From positions 1 through 24,577 of the forward strand of contig JBBSMX010000054.1 in assembly GCA_038232935.1 (NCBI GenBank): a stretch of DNA of 24,577 nucleotides, in the 5' to 3' direction. The stretch comes from JBBSMX01 sp038232935. Its GTDB lineage: Bacteria > Bacteroidota > Rhodothermia > Rhodothermales > JANQRZ01. Below the pieces are notes generated by a model, which searched no databases, had not been told where the DNA came from, and was given only the letters and a program-made list of their open reading frames with translations. A program made the position numbers and the translations under genes. Below are positions 14,774 through 22,377 of the stretch, piece by piece. The first letter of the stretch is position 1. Every line of letters begins with the position of its first letter.

Positions 14774-15673
14774 TCACGCCGCCGTCTCGGCCGGCACGGC
14801 TTCGGCCCTGCGCTCCGGCTCGGCGGAAGCGTCTTCGAAGAGGAGGTTCAGCATGTGGATCAGCGACTCGCGCAGCTTCGGGCGGGGCACGATGTCGTCG
14901 AGGAAGCCCTGCTCCAGCAGGAACTCGGAGCTCTGGAACCCCTTCGGCAGATCGTGCCCAATCGTCTCGCGGATCACGCGCGGGCCGGCGAACCCGATGA
15001 GCGCACCCGGCTCGGCCACGTTGAAGTCGCCGAGCATGGCGAACGAGGCCGTCACGCCGCCCGTCGTCGGATACGTCATCAGTGAGATGTAGGGGAGGCC
15101 GTGCTCGGCGAGGACGGCGAGGTTGGCCGCCGTTTTCGCCATCTGCATCAGGCTGAGCGCGCCCTCCATCATCCGCGCCCCGCCGCTCTGCGAGATGATG
15201 AGCAGCGCGCACCGCTCGTCCACGGCCCGCCGGATCGCCCGCGTCACGATCTCTCCGACGACCGACCCCATCGAGCCGCCGATGAACGAGAAGTCCATCG
15301 CCGCGAGCGACAGCGTGTGGCCGCCCACGGTCCCGAGCGCCGCGACGGCCGCGTCGTTGAGCCCGGTCTTCTGCTGGGCCGCTTTGAGCCGCGCCGCGTA
15401 GGGCTTCCGGTCGTGGAAGCCGAGCGGGTCCGTCGAGACGAGGTGCTCGTCGTAGCGGGTGAACGCGCCGTCGTCGAAGATCATCCGGCAGTAGTCGAGC
15501 CCGCCGAGCGGGAAGTGGTGGCCGGAATCGCTCACCATGTAGCTCTCTTCGAGCGCCCGGAGGCTCACCATCTCGCCCGTCTTCGGGTCTTTACGCCAGT
15601 AGCCTTCGGGCGACTCGTTCTGCTCGGCGCGGTTCGTCTGAATACCGGCGGCCTTTCGCTGAAACCAGGACAT
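14774..15673 (-). CDS. accD: Acetyl-CoA carboxylase carboxyltransferase subunit beta
   Basis: AccD pairs with AccA to move the carboxyl group from biotin-carboxyl carrier protein to acetyl-CoA, making malonyl-CoA for fatty-acid synthesis. The 299-residue frame begins MSWFQRKAAGIQT and keeps the core motifs: DRKPYAARLKAAQQKTGLND, MDFSFIGGSMGSVVGE, SGGARMMEGALSLMQMAK and the GFAGPRVIRETIG oxyanion region. The N-terminal zinc ribbon has lost all four cysteines. Where E. coli-type proteins have CPxCG and CPxCGHH, this one reads KDPKTGE and VSDSGHH. Loss of this ribbon is, to my knowledge, common in Bacteroidota AccD. The gene follows tsaB by 66 bases on the same strand and probably shares its transcript. 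The last 20 residues are a loose Ala/Glu-rich tail. Confidence 0.93.
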   Translation of the reverse strand: MSWFQRKAAGIQTNRAEQNESPEGYWRKDPKTGEMVSLRALEESYMVSDSGHHFPLGGLDYCRMIFDDGAFTRYDEHLVSTDPLGFHDRKPYAARLKAAQQKTGLNDAAVAALGTVGGHTLSLAAMDFSFIGGSMGSVVGEIVTRAIRRAVDERCALLIISQSGGARMMEGALSLMQMAKTAANLAVLAEHGLPYISLMTYPTTGGVTASFAMLGDFNVAEPGALIGFAGPRVIRETIGHDLPKGFQSSEFLLEQGFLDDIVPRPKLRESLIHMLNLLFEDASAEPERRAEAVPAETAA

Positions 15674-15739
15674 GGGGAGAGGGGATGGTGGGCGGTGGTG
15701 GAGTGGTTCGGGTGCAACGCAGCAACCCCTCCCGAGGGT

Positions 15740-16444
15740 TCACTTCGGGAGACGCTCGAAGATAGGCCTGCCGCGCTTGGCGACGAAGTCCTTGAGGTAG
15801 TCCGGCTCGAACGCGGCCACGTCTACCGTTTCTCCCGCCGCCTGCTTCACCGCCCCGAGCGCACCGACGTAGGCCGCCGACGGGCGGAACCGGACGGGGT
15901 CCAGCACGCGTGCCTCGGACGGCAGCGACGCCGCGAAGAGCGCGCCCGCCTCGCCCGCGATCCACAGCGCACCCGTGTGCTCCGGCAGCCAGCCGGCGAG
16001 GTCGCCGAGCCCCAGCGCCACCGTGTCCGCGGCCTGCACGAGCCCATCCGGCGTGCGGCCGAAGGCAGCAGCGTACACCTCATCCCGGCGCGACCGGAAC
16101 GCTGTCACCAGCAGGTCGCCATCGGCCAGCACGTCCTGCGCACCGAACGCGAGGGCCTCCAGCGACGGGACCGCGACGAGGTCCGCACCGCTGACGTACG
16201 CGAGGCCCTTCGCCGTGCTCGCGCCGATGCGGAGGCCGGTGTACGAGCCCGGCCCGGCCGAGACGGCGATGGCCGCGAGGTCGTCCACGCTGCGGTCCGC
16301 CTGCGCCAGCACGTCCCGGATGAGCGGGGCTAACAGGGCGGCGTGCGCGCGCGGCCGCAGGATTTCGCCGAGGCCGAGTGGTCGGGCCCCGTCGAACAGC
16401 GCCACGCTGCACACGTCCGTCGCCGTTTCGATTGCGAGAAGCAC
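15740..16444 (-). CDS. tsaB: tRNA t6A37 threonylcarbamoyltransferase complex subunit TsaB
   Basis: TsaB is the non-catalytic ASKHA-fold partner of TsaD and is needed, with TsaC and TsaE, to make N6-threonylcarbamoyladenosine at position 37 of ANN-decoding tRNAs. The 234-residue frame starts with a GTG (16444-16442) giving VLLAIETATDVCSVALFDG, the family start. The diagnostic ISAGPGSYTGLR-type motif appears as VSAGPGSYTGLRIGASTAKG near residues 68-87. A continuous upstream frame reaches an ATG at 16759, but it runs through the hairpin-rich spacer and has no family likeness, so it is rejected. The end PDYLKDFVAKRGRPIF is usual for TsaB. It lies upstream of accD in the same orientation, and tsaD is not in the window. 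Confidence 0.92.
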   Translation of the reverse strand: MLLAIETATDVCSVALFDGARPLGLGEILRPRAHAALLAPLIRDVLAQADRSVDDLAAIAVSAGPGSYTGLRIGASTAKGLAYVSGADLVAVPSLEALAFGAQDVLADGDLLVTAFRSRRDEVYAAAFGRTPDGLVQAADTVALGLGDLAGWLPEHTGALWIAGEAGALFAASLPSEARVLDPVRFRPSAAYVGALGAVKQAAGETVDVAAFEPDYLKDFVAKRGRPIFERLPK

Positions 16445-16446
16445 GT

Positions 16447-16785
16447 TGGGAAGGGCAAAGGGTGAAGGGGAAAGGTAAAATACGGGAGGGCAGGGAAGGC
16501 CCATGCTACCGCCGGATGAACGCCAGGGCGAGCGCACGCTAAATTCTGACGCCGCCCGGTGGTGCACCACCGGACGCACAGGCTGAACGACGCTAAAGCG
16601 CTCTGCGATCTCCTTGGGGGAGACAGCCCCAACGGGGCTTACGCTGTGAGCCGGGGGGATCAGCCCCCGGCAGTCGGTGCCGAGACGATAGGGTGCGCTC
16701 GCCCTGCGATGAACGCCGAGGTCGCCTCCCTTGCACGGCACTACACGTTGCCTCGGCAACCCTTCACCCTTTACCCCTCACCCTT
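16447..16785. repeat. Inverted pyrimidine-rich tracts upstream of tsaB and of the EF-G2-like gene
   Basis: Reading each strand toward its own gene, both divergent genes are preceded by a similar tract built from CCCTTCACCCTTT-like units. For tsaB the tract is the complement of about 16447-16477. For the EF-G2-like gene it lies at about 16759-16785 (CCCTTCACCCTTTACCCCTC). The two tracts are therefore inverted copies bounding the hairpin cluster. Confidence 0.55.
16511..16717. repeat. Hairpin cluster with terminal repeats in the tsaB/EF-G2 spacer (REP/MITE-like or structured RNA)
   Basis: The 433-base spacer 16445-16877 holds no gene but is dense in secondary structure. A perfect 18-base palindrome, CCGGTGGTGCACCACCGG, lies at 16556-16573. 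Two hairpins follow: AGCCCC/GGGGCT at 16625-16639 and GCCGGGGG/CCCCCGGC at 16650-16671. A 14-base inverted pair, CAGGGCGAGCGCAC (16524-16537) and GTGCGCTCGCCCTG (16693-16706), encloses them. GATGAACGCC is also repeated directly at 16515-16524 and 16708-16717. The design suggests a small non-autonomous or REP-type element. A structured leader RNA is an alternative, although the cluster lies upstream of the likely promoter at 16797. Confidence 0.55.
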
Positions 16786-16796
16786 TATATCCCGTC

Positions 16797-16824
16797 TTGA
16801 CTATTTCTTGACGCCTGCTATCTT
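16797..16824 (+). promoter_or_regulatory. Sigma70-like promoter for the EF-G2-like gene
   Basis: TTGACT (16797-16802) and TATCTT (16819-16824) are separated by 16 bases, close to consensus -35 and -10 boxes. They lie 54 bases before the ATG at 16878. A second TTGACG at 16808 is too close to the -10 box to serve as its -35. Confidence 0.5.
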
Positions 16825-16877
16825 ACAGCCCCCTTCGCTTTGGCCTCCGATTTTCGTCCACTCGTCCCCCGATTCTT

Positions 16878-18995
16878 ATGAACGTCTACGATGCCGATCA
16901 CGTCCGCAACGTCGCCCTCGTCGGCCACCAGGGCAGCGGGAAGACCACACTCGCCGAGGCCATGCTCTACGTCTCCGGCGCGATCAACCGGATGGGCTCC
17001 GTCGAAGAGCGCAACACGGTCTCGGACTACCACGCGAGCGAGCACGAGCGCGCGATGTCCATCTTCACCTCGCTCCTCCACGCCGAGTGGAAGGGGCACA
17101 AGATCAACATCCTCGACGCGCCCGGCTACCTCGACTTCGTGGGCGAAGTGGTGACGGCGCTGAAGGTCGCCGACACGGCGATCTTCGTGCTCGACGCCGT
17201 CGAGGGCGTGCAGGTCGGGACCGAGCAGGCGTGGCGCTACTGCGAGCAGACGGGCACCCCGTCCATGTTCGTCATCAACAAGCTCGACCAGGACAAGGCC
17301 GACTTCCACGAGATCGTCCGCCAGATGCACGACCGCTTCGGGCGGGCCGCCACCGTCGTCCAGCTCCCCGGCGGGGCGGGCACGCGCACCATCATCGATG
17401 TCCTCCTCATGAAGCAGCTCCGCTTCGACGAGAAGGGCCGGGCGAAGGAAGAGGAGATCGCCGACGAATTCCGCGACGAGGCCGAGCGGCTCCATAACGA
17501 GCTCGTCGAGAACATCGCCGAGAACGACGAGGGGCTGATGGAGCTCTACTTCGAGAAGGGCGAGCTGACCGAGGACGAGATGCGGAAGGGGCTGCGTGCC
17601 GCGATGATCAAGCGCGACCTGTTCCCCATCTTCCTCACCGTCTCTAAAGAGGCCGTCGGCGTGAGCCGGCTGATGGGGTTCATCGACAACGTCTGCCCGA
17701 GCCCGGCGATGATGCCGCCCGCGCACATGGAGGCGGGCACGTCGTCGTACGACCCGAACGCCGAGCCCATCGCGTTCGTGTTCCGCACGATGGCCGAGCC
17801 GCACGTCGGCGAGTACTCGTTCTTCCGCGTCCACAGCGGCACGCTCGAACCGAACACCGACCTCGAAAACGCGCAGACCGGCAGCACCGAGCGCCTCGGA
17901 CAGCTCTTCTCGATCAACGGTCACGATCGCGACCCCGTCCAGAAGCTCGTAGCCGGCGACATCGGGGCCGTCGTGAAGCTGCGCGACACGTCGACGAACC
18001 ACACGCTCCGCCGCAAGGGTTCCAATGCCGTCCGCACGCCGATTGCCTTCCCCGAGTCCCGGATGCGCGTCGCCATCCGCGCCGCCAAGAGCGGGGACGA
18101 GGACAAGCTCGCGCAGGGTCTCACGCAGTTGCAGAAGGAAGACCCGAGCCTCCACCTCGAACACGACGGGTCGCTGAACCAGATGACGCTCTCCGGGCAG
18201 GGCGAGATGCACCTCGAAGTGGCCCGCTACCGGCTCAAGAACCGCTTCGGCGTGGATGTCGAGTTCGACCGTCCGAAGGTGGGCTACCGCGAGACGGTCC
18301 GCTCGAACGCCCGCGCGTCGTACCGCCACAAGAAGCAGACGGGCGGCGCTGGCCAGTTCGCCGACATCTCGATGATGGTCGAGCCGATCAGCGATGAGTT
18401 CATTCCGCCGGCCGACATCAAAGTCCGCAACGTCGAAACCGTCACTACGGACTGGGGCTCGAAGATCGAGTACGTCGACGGGATCGTGGGTGGCGTGATC
18501 GACATGCGCCGGTTCTTCGGAGCCATTCAGAAAGGCGTGGCGGAAGCGCTTCAGGAAGGACCCATCGCCGGCTACCCCGTCGGCGACGTGCGGATCGTGA
18601 TCTACGACGGCGGGATGCACGCCGTTGACTCGAACGAGAACGCGTTCAAGTCCGCCAGCCGTCACTGCTTCCGCGACGCGTTCCGGCAGGCGAACCCGGC
18701 GCTGCTGGAGCCGATCTTTCACCTCGAAGTCCTCGTGCCCGAGGAACACATGGGCGAGGTGCTCGGCGACCTCAACACGCGGCGCGCGCGGGTGCAGGGG
18801 ATGGAGGCCGAGGGACCGTTCCAGAAGGTCATCGCCCAAGTGCCGGAGTCGGAGCTCTACCGCTACGCGACGTCGCTGCGCTCGATGACGCAGGGCCGCG
18901 GGCTGCACCACGCCGAGTTCAGCCACTACGACACGATGCCGCGCCACGTGCAGGATGAGGTCGTCGCGCAGAACGGGGCGCTGGAAGAGGCGTGA
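16878..18995 (+). CDS. Elongation factor G paralogue, EF-G2-like, with altered GTPase centre
   Basis: The 705-residue protein has the full EF-G domain order: G domain (1 to about 280), domain II (about 300-380), then domains III, IV and V to the end (GQGEMHLEVARYRL marks domain III, HLEVLVPEEHMGEVLGDLNTRR domain V). It keeps the P-loop GHQGSGKT (16-23) and NKLD (134-137). However, switch I reads HERAMSI instead of ERGITI, and the G3 motif is DAPGYLDF (80-87) instead of DTPGHVDF, so the catalytic histidine is replaced by Y84. The start MNVYDADHVRNVALVG and the SVEERNTVSDYH segment resemble the second EF-G of Bacteroidota. The B. thetaiotaomicron member was reported to support translation without GTPase activity during starvation. 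The same function here is inferred. The main fusA is presumably elsewhere in the genome. Confidence 0.85.
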   Translation: MNVYDADHVRNVALVGHQGSGKTTLAEAMLYVSGAINRMGSVEERNTVSDYHASEHERAMSIFTSLLHAEWKGHKINILDAPGYLDFVGEVVTALKVADTAIFVLDAVEGVQVGTEQAWRYCEQTGTPSMFVINKLDQDKADFHEIVRQMHDRFGRAATVVQLPGGAGTRTIIDVLLMKQLRFDEKGRAKEEEIADEFRDEAERLHNELVENIAENDEGLMELYFEKGELTEDEMRKGLRAAMIKRDLFPIFLTVSKEAVGVSRLMGFIDNVCPSPAMMPPAHMEAGTSSYDPNAEPIAFVFRTMAEPHVGEYSFFRVHSGTLEPNTDLENAQTGSTERLGQLFSINGHDRDPVQKLVAGDIGAVVKLRDTSTNHTLRRKGSNAVRTPIAFPESRMRVAIRAAKSGDEDKLAQGLTQLQKEDPSLHLEHDGSLNQMTLSGQGEMHLEVARYRLKNRFGVDVEFDRPKVGYRETVRSNARASYRHKKQTGGAGQFADISMMVEPISDEFIPPADIKVRNVETVTTDWGSKIEYVDGIVGGVIDMRRFFGAIQKGVAEALQEGPIAGYPVGDVRIVIYDGGMHAVDSNENAFKSASRHCFRDAFRQANPALLEPIFHLEVLVPEEHMGEVLGDLNTRRARVQGMEAEGPFQKVIAQVPESELYRYATSLRSMTQGRGLHHAEFSHYDTMPRHVQDEVVAQNGALEEA

Positions 18996-19024
18996 CGGGC
19001 AGCGCGTAAATCGTAGACGGTGAG

Positions 19025-19057
19025 GGAGCCGGTAGCGAAACCCCTGCTATCGGCTCC
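19025..19057 (+). terminator. Terminator hairpin after the EF-G2-like gene
   Basis: GGAGCCGGTAGC (19025-19036) pairs with GCTATCGGCTCC (19046-19057) through 12 positions with one G-T-type mismatch, around a 9-base loop, 30 bases after the stop. A run of eight T residues lies further on at 19078-19085 rather than directly at the stem base, so this is a good but not textbook intrinsic terminator. Confidence 0.65.
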
Positions 19058-19170
19058 TTCGCGTTCGGCCGCGTCCGTTTTTTTTGATGATGGACCGTGA
19101 GGCCCCGATCCATCGTGATAATAGAAATATTACATTCGTTGATCCCCTTCATTAATAAAACGCTAACACC

Positions 19171-20274
19171 ATGTTACCACGCTACGTATTTCTCCTGCTG
19201 TCGCTCGCCCTGCCCTTCGGCACGGCTGACGCGCAGATCACGCTAACCGCAGCGGATTACCCGATCCGGCCCGGGACGAACACCTACCATAGCCTGGACA
19301 CGGCTAACGAAGACGGGTCCAACACCGTCGCCATCGAGGCGATCATCGCGCTATCGGGTCCGAACCAGACCTACGACTTTACGCCAATCACCTATGAGAC
19401 TCTATTCGACGGCACCATCGAGGTCGAAGCGGGGGCAACGGGTCCTGGCGCAGGCATCGATCCGCTCGATGAGGCGACGCACACGGCTACGTACCCCTTC
19501 GCCTTTGACGACGGCGAAACCTCCATCGAGGGCATCCTCTACTTCTATTTCGCGTTGACGAACGAGGCGGCTTCTACCCTGGGTACCCTTTTTCCGGGGG
19601 AGTCTGGAGGAGACCAGATCGAGTTCACGACCACGTACACGCCCGACGGCCGGAGGGAGGCCGTCTTCCCGATGACGTTCGGGACGACGTGGACCAGCGT
19701 CTACACCCAGACTGTCGATTTCGGAGGCTTCGAGTTTGCTGCTGAAGGGATGGACACCTACGAAGTGGACGGGTGGGGCACCCTAATCGCACCAGGAGTC
19801 GAAGGCGGGGTGCCAGTGCTGCGCGTGAAGGTCACGTCGAAACTGACGACGAACGGGTTCACCAACACGAGCATCTGCTACGAGATGCGCTCGAACGCGC
19901 CTGTAGTCGCGGTCGTCTGCGAGGGCGACAGCCAGACCCAGCAGCCGCCCACCGCCACGGTGACCTCCACGGGGGCGACGGCCACGGCGTCAGAAGGGGA
20001 GACGAAGCCGACGCGAGCGGCGCTTGAGGCCGCCTATCCCAACCCCGCACGTGATGCGGTCACGTTGGAGTTCGACGTGCCGCAGGGCGGGGCCGTCGAG
20101 TTGACGGTCTATGATGTACTCGGCCGTCCGGTCCACCGTGTGGTCGAAGGGACACGGGCTGCCGGTCGCCACACCGAGACGCTAGACGTGGCGGGACTCG
20201 CCCCCGGCATCTACCTCGCTCGGCTGACCGTGGACGGGCAGCATTGGACCCGGCGACTGACAGTCGCGCGCTGA
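19171..20274 (+). CDS. Secreted protein with type IX secretion C-terminal sorting domain
   Basis: The 367-residue protein starts with a Sec signal peptide (1-22, cut after GTADA). It ends with a Por-secretion-type C-terminal domain (about 290-367): AYPNPARDAVTLEF, VELTVYDVLGRPVH, the AGRHTETLDVAGLAPGIYLA strand and a final KR-type basic end (RRLTVAR). Such domains direct proteins through the type IX secretion system and are then removed or modified at the cell surface. The central part (23-270) is rich in Thr, Gly and acidic residues and looks like beta-sandwich material. I recognise no catalytic motif in it. A Thr/Ala/Gln-rich linker (QTQQPPTATVTSTGATATAS) separates it from the sorting domain. 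The gene stands alone between two terminator-like hairpins. Confidence 0.85.
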   Translation: MLPRYVFLLLSLALPFGTADAQITLTAADYPIRPGTNTYHSLDTANEDGSNTVAIEAIIALSGPNQTYDFTPITYETLFDGTIEVEAGATGPGAGIDPLDEATHTATYPFAFDDGETSIEGILYFYFALTNEAASTLGTLFPGESGGDQIEFTTTYTPDGRREAVFPMTFGTTWTSVYTQTVDFGGFEFAAEGMDTYEVDGWGTLIAPGVEGGVPVLRVKVTSKLTTNGFTNTSICYEMRSNAPVVAVVCEGDSQTQQPPTATVTSTGATATASEGETKPTRAALEAAYPNPARDAVTLEFDVPQGGAVELTVYDVLGRPVHRVVEGTRAAGRHTETLDVAGLAPGIYLARLTVDGQHWTRRLTVAR

Positions 20275-20299
20275 GCATCTGTTTCTTCCCGGCATCGAC

Positions 20300-20328
20300 A
20301 CGGGCCGCTCCGATACGGGGTGGCCCGT
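20300..20328 (+). terminator. Terminator hairpin after the type IX-sorted protein gene
   Basis: ACGGGCCGCTCC (20300-20311) and GGGGTGGCCCGT (20317-20328) form a stem with ten of twelve pairs around a 5-base loop, followed by TCTGCTT. It lies 26 bases after the stop codon and before the PHA cluster. Confidence 0.65.
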
Positions 20329-20474
20329 TCTGCTTGCGATAGCATGACGGGGTGCGGCACAGGAACCTGCTTGTCGGGAGAAACGATGAAGGTTGACGCA
20401 ATGCGGCAATAAGTGAAACCGATCATGCCGCATCGCGTCATAGGGCTTGCAAACACCACACACGCCTCGCACTC

Positions 20475-20939
20475 ATGGCCCGACAGATCAAACGCTACGG
20501 CAGCCGCAAGCTCTACGACTCCGTCGAGAGCCAGTACGTCTCCATGCAGGAGGTGGCAGCGATGATCCGGGACGGCCAGCAGGTCGAGGTCGTGGACAAC
20601 AAGACGGGGGAGGACGTCACCATACAGGTGCTCACCCAGGTCATCTCCGAGCAGGGGCGGCGCGGCAACTCGTTCCCCAGCGGGCTCCTCCACGACCTGA
20701 TCCGGGCTGGAGAGGAAGCGCTGCAAGCGGGCGAGGACGCCGTGACGAGCGGAGTCAGGCAGCTTCAGCAGGGTGTCGAAGGCTTCGTGCAGAAAGCCGC
20801 CGGTCGCCTCAAGCAGACGAGCCCGATGCAGGAAGAGATGACCAACCTCCGCACCCGACTCGAAGCCCTCGAGCAGTCGCTCAACCGCCTCGGCGACGCT
20901 CGGCCCGGCGACGACCCCCATACCGATTCTACCACGTAG
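20475..20939 (+). CDS. phaR: Polyhydroxyalkanoate synthesis regulator, PhaR-like
   Basis: The 154-residue protein begins with the PHB/PHA accumulation regulator DNA-binding domain (about 5-63): KRYGSRKLYDSVESQYVSMQ, then EVAAMIRDGQQVEVVDNKTG, EDVTIQVLTQVISEQ. In other bacteria PhaR represses phasin genes and is released when it binds nascent PHA granules. The rest is helical, with a predicted amphipathic stretch near 75-110 and a coiled coil near 115-140 (LRTRLEALEQSLNRL). The usual second PHB_acc domain is not clear. It lies 52 bases upstream of the first phasin gene in the same direction, which supports the assignment and suggests autoregulation within a granule operon. Confidence 0.87.
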   Translation: MARQIKRYGSRKLYDSVESQYVSMQEVAAMIRDGQQVEVVDNKTGEDVTIQVLTQVISEQGRRGNSFPSGLLHDLIRAGEEALQAGEDAVTSGVRQLQQGVEGFVQKAAGRLKQTSPMQEEMTNLRTRLEALEQSLNRLGDARPGDDPHTDSTT

Positions 20940-20991
20940 CTCCCGTTCCGCCAAGGCGGAACCCCACTCCGTTTACCCAACCCGTACCCCG

Positions 20992-21411
20992 ATGAATAAG
21001 ATGTTGAACGACACCACCGCCGCGTTCCAGAACGTCGCCGAGATGATGATCGACACGACCCGCGACGTGTTCTACGCCGGCCTTGGCGTCTTCGCCACAA
21101 TCGAAGAGGAGGCGCGCGACGCCTTCGACGCGCTCGTCCGTGAAGGCAAGCAGGTCGAGAAGGGCCGCCCGAACACCCTCACTGCGAAGGCCGTGGTCGA
21201 GGTGGAGGACGAGGTTCGCGATGCCGAGCGCGAGGCGAAGGCGGCCGGCCGAAAGGTCGAGGCCCTCAGCAAAGACCTCGAAGCCCGCATCGTCGAGGCC
21301 GTCGGCACCGTGCTGCACCGCATGAACGTCCCGACCCGCGACGACATAGAATCGCTGAAGAAGAGCGTGGACCGGCTCAACAAGAAAGCCATCGAGCTGC
21401 GCTCCGCGTAA
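20992..21411 (+). CDS. Phasin family protein (short paralogue)
   Basis: The 139-residue protein belongs to the PhaF/PhaI-type phasins, which coat PHA granules and control their size and number. The N-terminal helix has the typical DTTRDVFYAGLGVFATIEEE start. A charged helical middle (about 60-100) follows, and the conserved end is VLHRMNVPTRDDIESLKKSV. The next gene encodes a longer paralogue with the same two signatures (KVFFAGIGALSVAEEE and GIPTRDEIASLRQSV). It lies between phaR and that paralogue with short gaps of 52 and 46 bases, so the three are probably co-transcribed. No PHA synthase is visible nearby. Confidence 0.85.
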   Translation: MNKMLNDTTAAFQNVAEMMIDTTRDVFYAGLGVFATIEEEARDAFDALVREGKQVEKGRPNTLTAKAVVEVEDEVRDAEREAKAAGRKVEALSKDLEARIVEAVGTVLHRMNVPTRDDIESLKKSVDRLNKKAIELRSA

Positions 21412-21457
21412 GGCAACATCGGCGACGCATTCTCCACAAACTCTGAGATACCTACCC

Positions 21458-22240
21458 ATGGCAAAGAATAAAAACAAGAACTCGCTCCCGCAGGATGTCC
21501 AAGAGGCCACGCAGAAGGTGTTCTTCGCCGGCATTGGCGCGCTCTCCGTCGCAGAAGAGGAGGGCAGTAAGCTCTTCAAAAAGCTCGTCAAGAAAGGCAA
21601 GAAGTACGACGGCGAGGCCCGTAAGGAAGTCGAGCAGATGCGCAAGCAGGTCGAAGGCCAGGTCGGCCAGGTCAAGAAGGATGTGGACGAGCAGACCGAT
21701 AAGGTCATGAAGACCATCGACGCGCAGGTCGAGCGCGCCCGCAAGGTGGCGGACACGCAGGTCGGCAAGGTGCGGAAGGTCGCAGACGACACGATCAACA
21801 CCTTCGAGCAGCGCGTGCAGGAGGCCGTCACGATGGCCCTGCAGAGCCTCGGCATCCCGACGCGCGACGAGATCGCCTCGCTCCGCCAGAGCGTCAAGCA
21901 GCTCTCCAAGAACCTCGACGCACTCAAGCACGAGCGGACGGTCGAGGCCGAAGCGCAGCCGGAGATCGTGGCGGTCGAGACCGGCAACGGTTGGTACGAC
22001 ATCTCTGTCTACGACCGCGTGATCGGCAAGGCGCACGGCGAAGAGGAGGCGATCGAAGAGATCACCCGGCTCCAGCAGGAGAACGCGACCCTCACGGCCG
22101 CCGAGCGTGACTCGGGCATCGAAGCCGTGAAGGGCGGCGGCGGCTGGTACCAGATCAAGCTGAACGGCCTCGTAGTCGACAAGGTGCAGGGCAAGGAAGC
22201 CGCCGACATGGAAGTGGCTCGCCTGGAAGCACAGTCCTAA
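21458..22240 (+). CDS. Phasin with two C-terminal W-Y repeats
   Basis: The 260-residue protein has a phasin domain (about 8-157) and a long charged coiled-coil middle with a repeated QVxKVRKVADxxx pattern (about 65-115). After the conserved GIPTRDEIASLRQSVKQLS end comes a part not usual for phasins: two copies of a 36-37-residue unit at 171-206 (core GNGWYDISVYDRVIG) and 221-257 (core GGGWYQIKLNGLVVD). Each ends in an acidic helix (EEEAIEEITRLQ, KEAADMEVARLE). The repeats look like a duplicated small beta-alpha module, perhaps for binding a partner at the granule surface. I do not recognise the module. It follows the shorter paralogue by 46 bases. Confidence 0.85.
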   Translation: MAKNKNKNSLPQDVQEATQKVFFAGIGALSVAEEEGSKLFKKLVKKGKKYDGEARKEVEQMRKQVEGQVGQVKKDVDEQTDKVMKTIDAQVERARKVADTQVGKVRKVADDTINTFEQRVQEAVTMALQSLGIPTRDEIASLRQSVKQLSKNLDALKHERTVEAEAQPEIVAVETGNGWYDISVYDRVIGKAHGEEEAIEEITRLQQENATLTAAERDSGIEAVKGGGGWYQIKLNGLVVDKVQGKEAADMEVARLEAQS

Positions 22241-22377
22241 AACGCCACCCTTACGGCTTGTCCGTAGAACTCTGGGAGGTGCGAGCGGGTACCGGGTACG
22301 CTTCGGCGGCCCGCCGCTCGCGCCTCTTCGTGTGTCCGGTCCCAGCGGTTCTTCTGTCTCGCAGCCCCCAATCCGCT

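Noticed and set aside
16559..17497. 312-residue plus-strand frame across the hairpin spacer into the EF-G2-like gene
   Set aside because: It crosses the non-coding hairpin cluster and then runs out of frame through the EF-G2-like gene, with no recognisable domain.
16818..18947. 709-residue minus-strand frame opposite the EF-G2-like gene
   Set aside because: A complementary-strand shadow with no domain signature. The plus strand carries a complete EF-G domain series.
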